From assembly GCA_934479825.1 (NCBI GenBank), contig CAKSOW010000008.1:1-64000 (forward strand): a stretch of DNA of 64,000 nt. Reading direction: 5' to 3'. Positions 63,429-64,000 of this stretch are shown here, piece by piece. The notes below the pieces were generated by a model. It searched no databases, was not told the origin of the DNA, and worked only from the letters and a program-made list of their open reading frames with translations. Position numbers and translations under genes: made by a program. This DNA is from an uncultured Eubacteriales bacterium (GTDB lineage: Bacteria; Bacillota; Clostridia; Oscillospirales; CAG-382). Position 1 is the stretch's first letter, and every line of letters begins with the position of its first letter.

Positions 63429-64000
63429 ATGACAAACGGATACGGCAATCTAAAACCGAATATCACTTTGCAGACAGGCGCGGTCTTTTCCGCCGCTATG
63501 GCCGCTTCCGGCGCTGTGCCGCTTTCCTCGGTCACTTTTACGGATTTACCCGAACATTCCTTTTCGCTCACGCTTGAAGCAGAGTGTCTGTGCGGCGAAA
63601 ATCTTGTGTTCCGTTTCCCTGCCGTCACATTTCCGTCGTTTGACAGCCGTTTGTGCGGCGAAAAGGCGGAACGTACGGCTTTGATCCGCTTTTCCGCTGA
63701 GGATTTTGAGATCGGACATGCTTATCTGAATACGCTTCTTGCGCCTGCGGACGCGCTTTTAACGGTTAAGGCCATTATCGGCGATGTCGCTGTTACGGCG
63801 GACGCAAGAATTCAGCTTTTGCCGCGCGATGAATGGCTCGGACTTGAAATTCATCCCGAAACGCTTGCCGCTTTTGTTTGCCCGAACAGTGAGGCTGTGG
63901 AGAATTTAGCGGCCGGAATTTCGCCGCAGGCTCCGTTTTCTGCTCTTTCGGACAACACCGAAATCTTACGGAACATTGTAAAGAACATCCGCGACGGCAG
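63429..64000 (+). CDS. Unidentified protein, 5' part, cut by the window end
   Basis: At least 190 codons are open to the window edge. The ATG has AGGGAG 8 nt upstream and follows a promoter. The visible part is a beta-rich domain (about 1-130: TFPSFDSRL.., TVKAIIGDVAVTADARIQLLPRDEW) and then LGLEIHPETLAAFVCPNSEAVENLA. That last motif resembles the start of very large DUF4011/DUF3320 superfamily-1 helicase-like proteins (PELLAAFVTPN type). I recognise this only loosely and give no function. Confidence 0.7.
   Translation, partial: MTNGYGNLKPNITLQTGAVFSAAMAASGAVPLSSVTFTDLPEHSFSLTLEAECLCGENLVFRFPAVTFPSFDSRLCGEKAERTALIRFSAEDFEIGHAYLNTLLAPADALLTVKAIIGDVAVTADARIQLLPRDEWLGLEIHPETLAAFVCPNSEAVENLAAGISPQAPFSALSDNTEILRNIVKNIRDG

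Overview
The window comes from an endospore-forming member of the Clostridia, probably an uncultured, gut-type Oscillospirales-like lineage. Evidence: a full spoIIIAA-AH operon, spoIIGA-sigE, a SleC-like cortex enzyme, a Gram-positive division cluster (mraZ, divIB, sepF, divIVA), strong AGGAGG-type ribosome binding sites, and large secreted plant or mucin glycan-degrading enzymes. TAG, TAA and TGA are all used as stops. No species name is supported.

Layout. 1-13.6 kb is a carbohydrate locus: a cell-surface rhamnosidase with an SLH-like anchor, two esterase reading frames split by one in-frame TAG, an AraC regulator, an intracellular rhamnosidase-like enzyme and an EEP-family phosphodiesterase. 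13.9-17.9 kb is a potABCD polyamine transporter, followed by a sialidase-like propeller protein. 19.4-22.3 kb holds a small phosphatase, a TIGR04076-like protein, a frameshifted HNH endonuclease gene and tRNA-Pro(GGG). 22.5-38.7 kb is a long division and wall cluster: mraZ-rsmH-ftsL-pbp-mraY-ftsW-murG-divIB, ftsZ, miaA, a membrane adaptor protein, yggS-sepF-yggT-ylmH-divIVA. It lacks the murC-F ligases and ftsA. ileS-lspA-rluD, a split transketolase, ackA and a Sapep dipeptidase follow to 47.8 kb.

The most unusual part is 47.85-54.6 kb. A cassette of araC / glycoside hydrolase / MFS transporter is enclosed by two non-coding elements of about 1.05 kb that are inverted copies of each other. Each element has outer hairpin arms, two sub-modules bracketed by GGTTCAAA and TTTGAACC, and a core of about 436 nt. 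Outer-arm-like pieces also occur at the window start and inside the division cluster. The divergent araC/hydrolase promoters overlap on one perfect 12+12 palindrome.

54.6-63.3 kb is the sporulation block: spoIIIAA-AH (minus), the SleC-like gene (minus, with a clear sigma-E-type promoter) and spoIIGA-sigE (plus). The window ends inside a gene with its own promoter whose product I cannot identify with confidence.

How it fits together: the two carbohydrate loci take up and degrade deoxyhexose-type glycans under AraC control. The middle block builds the septum and peptidoglycan. SpoIIGA activates pro-sigma-E, which should drive spoIIIA and the SleC-like gene in the mother cell.
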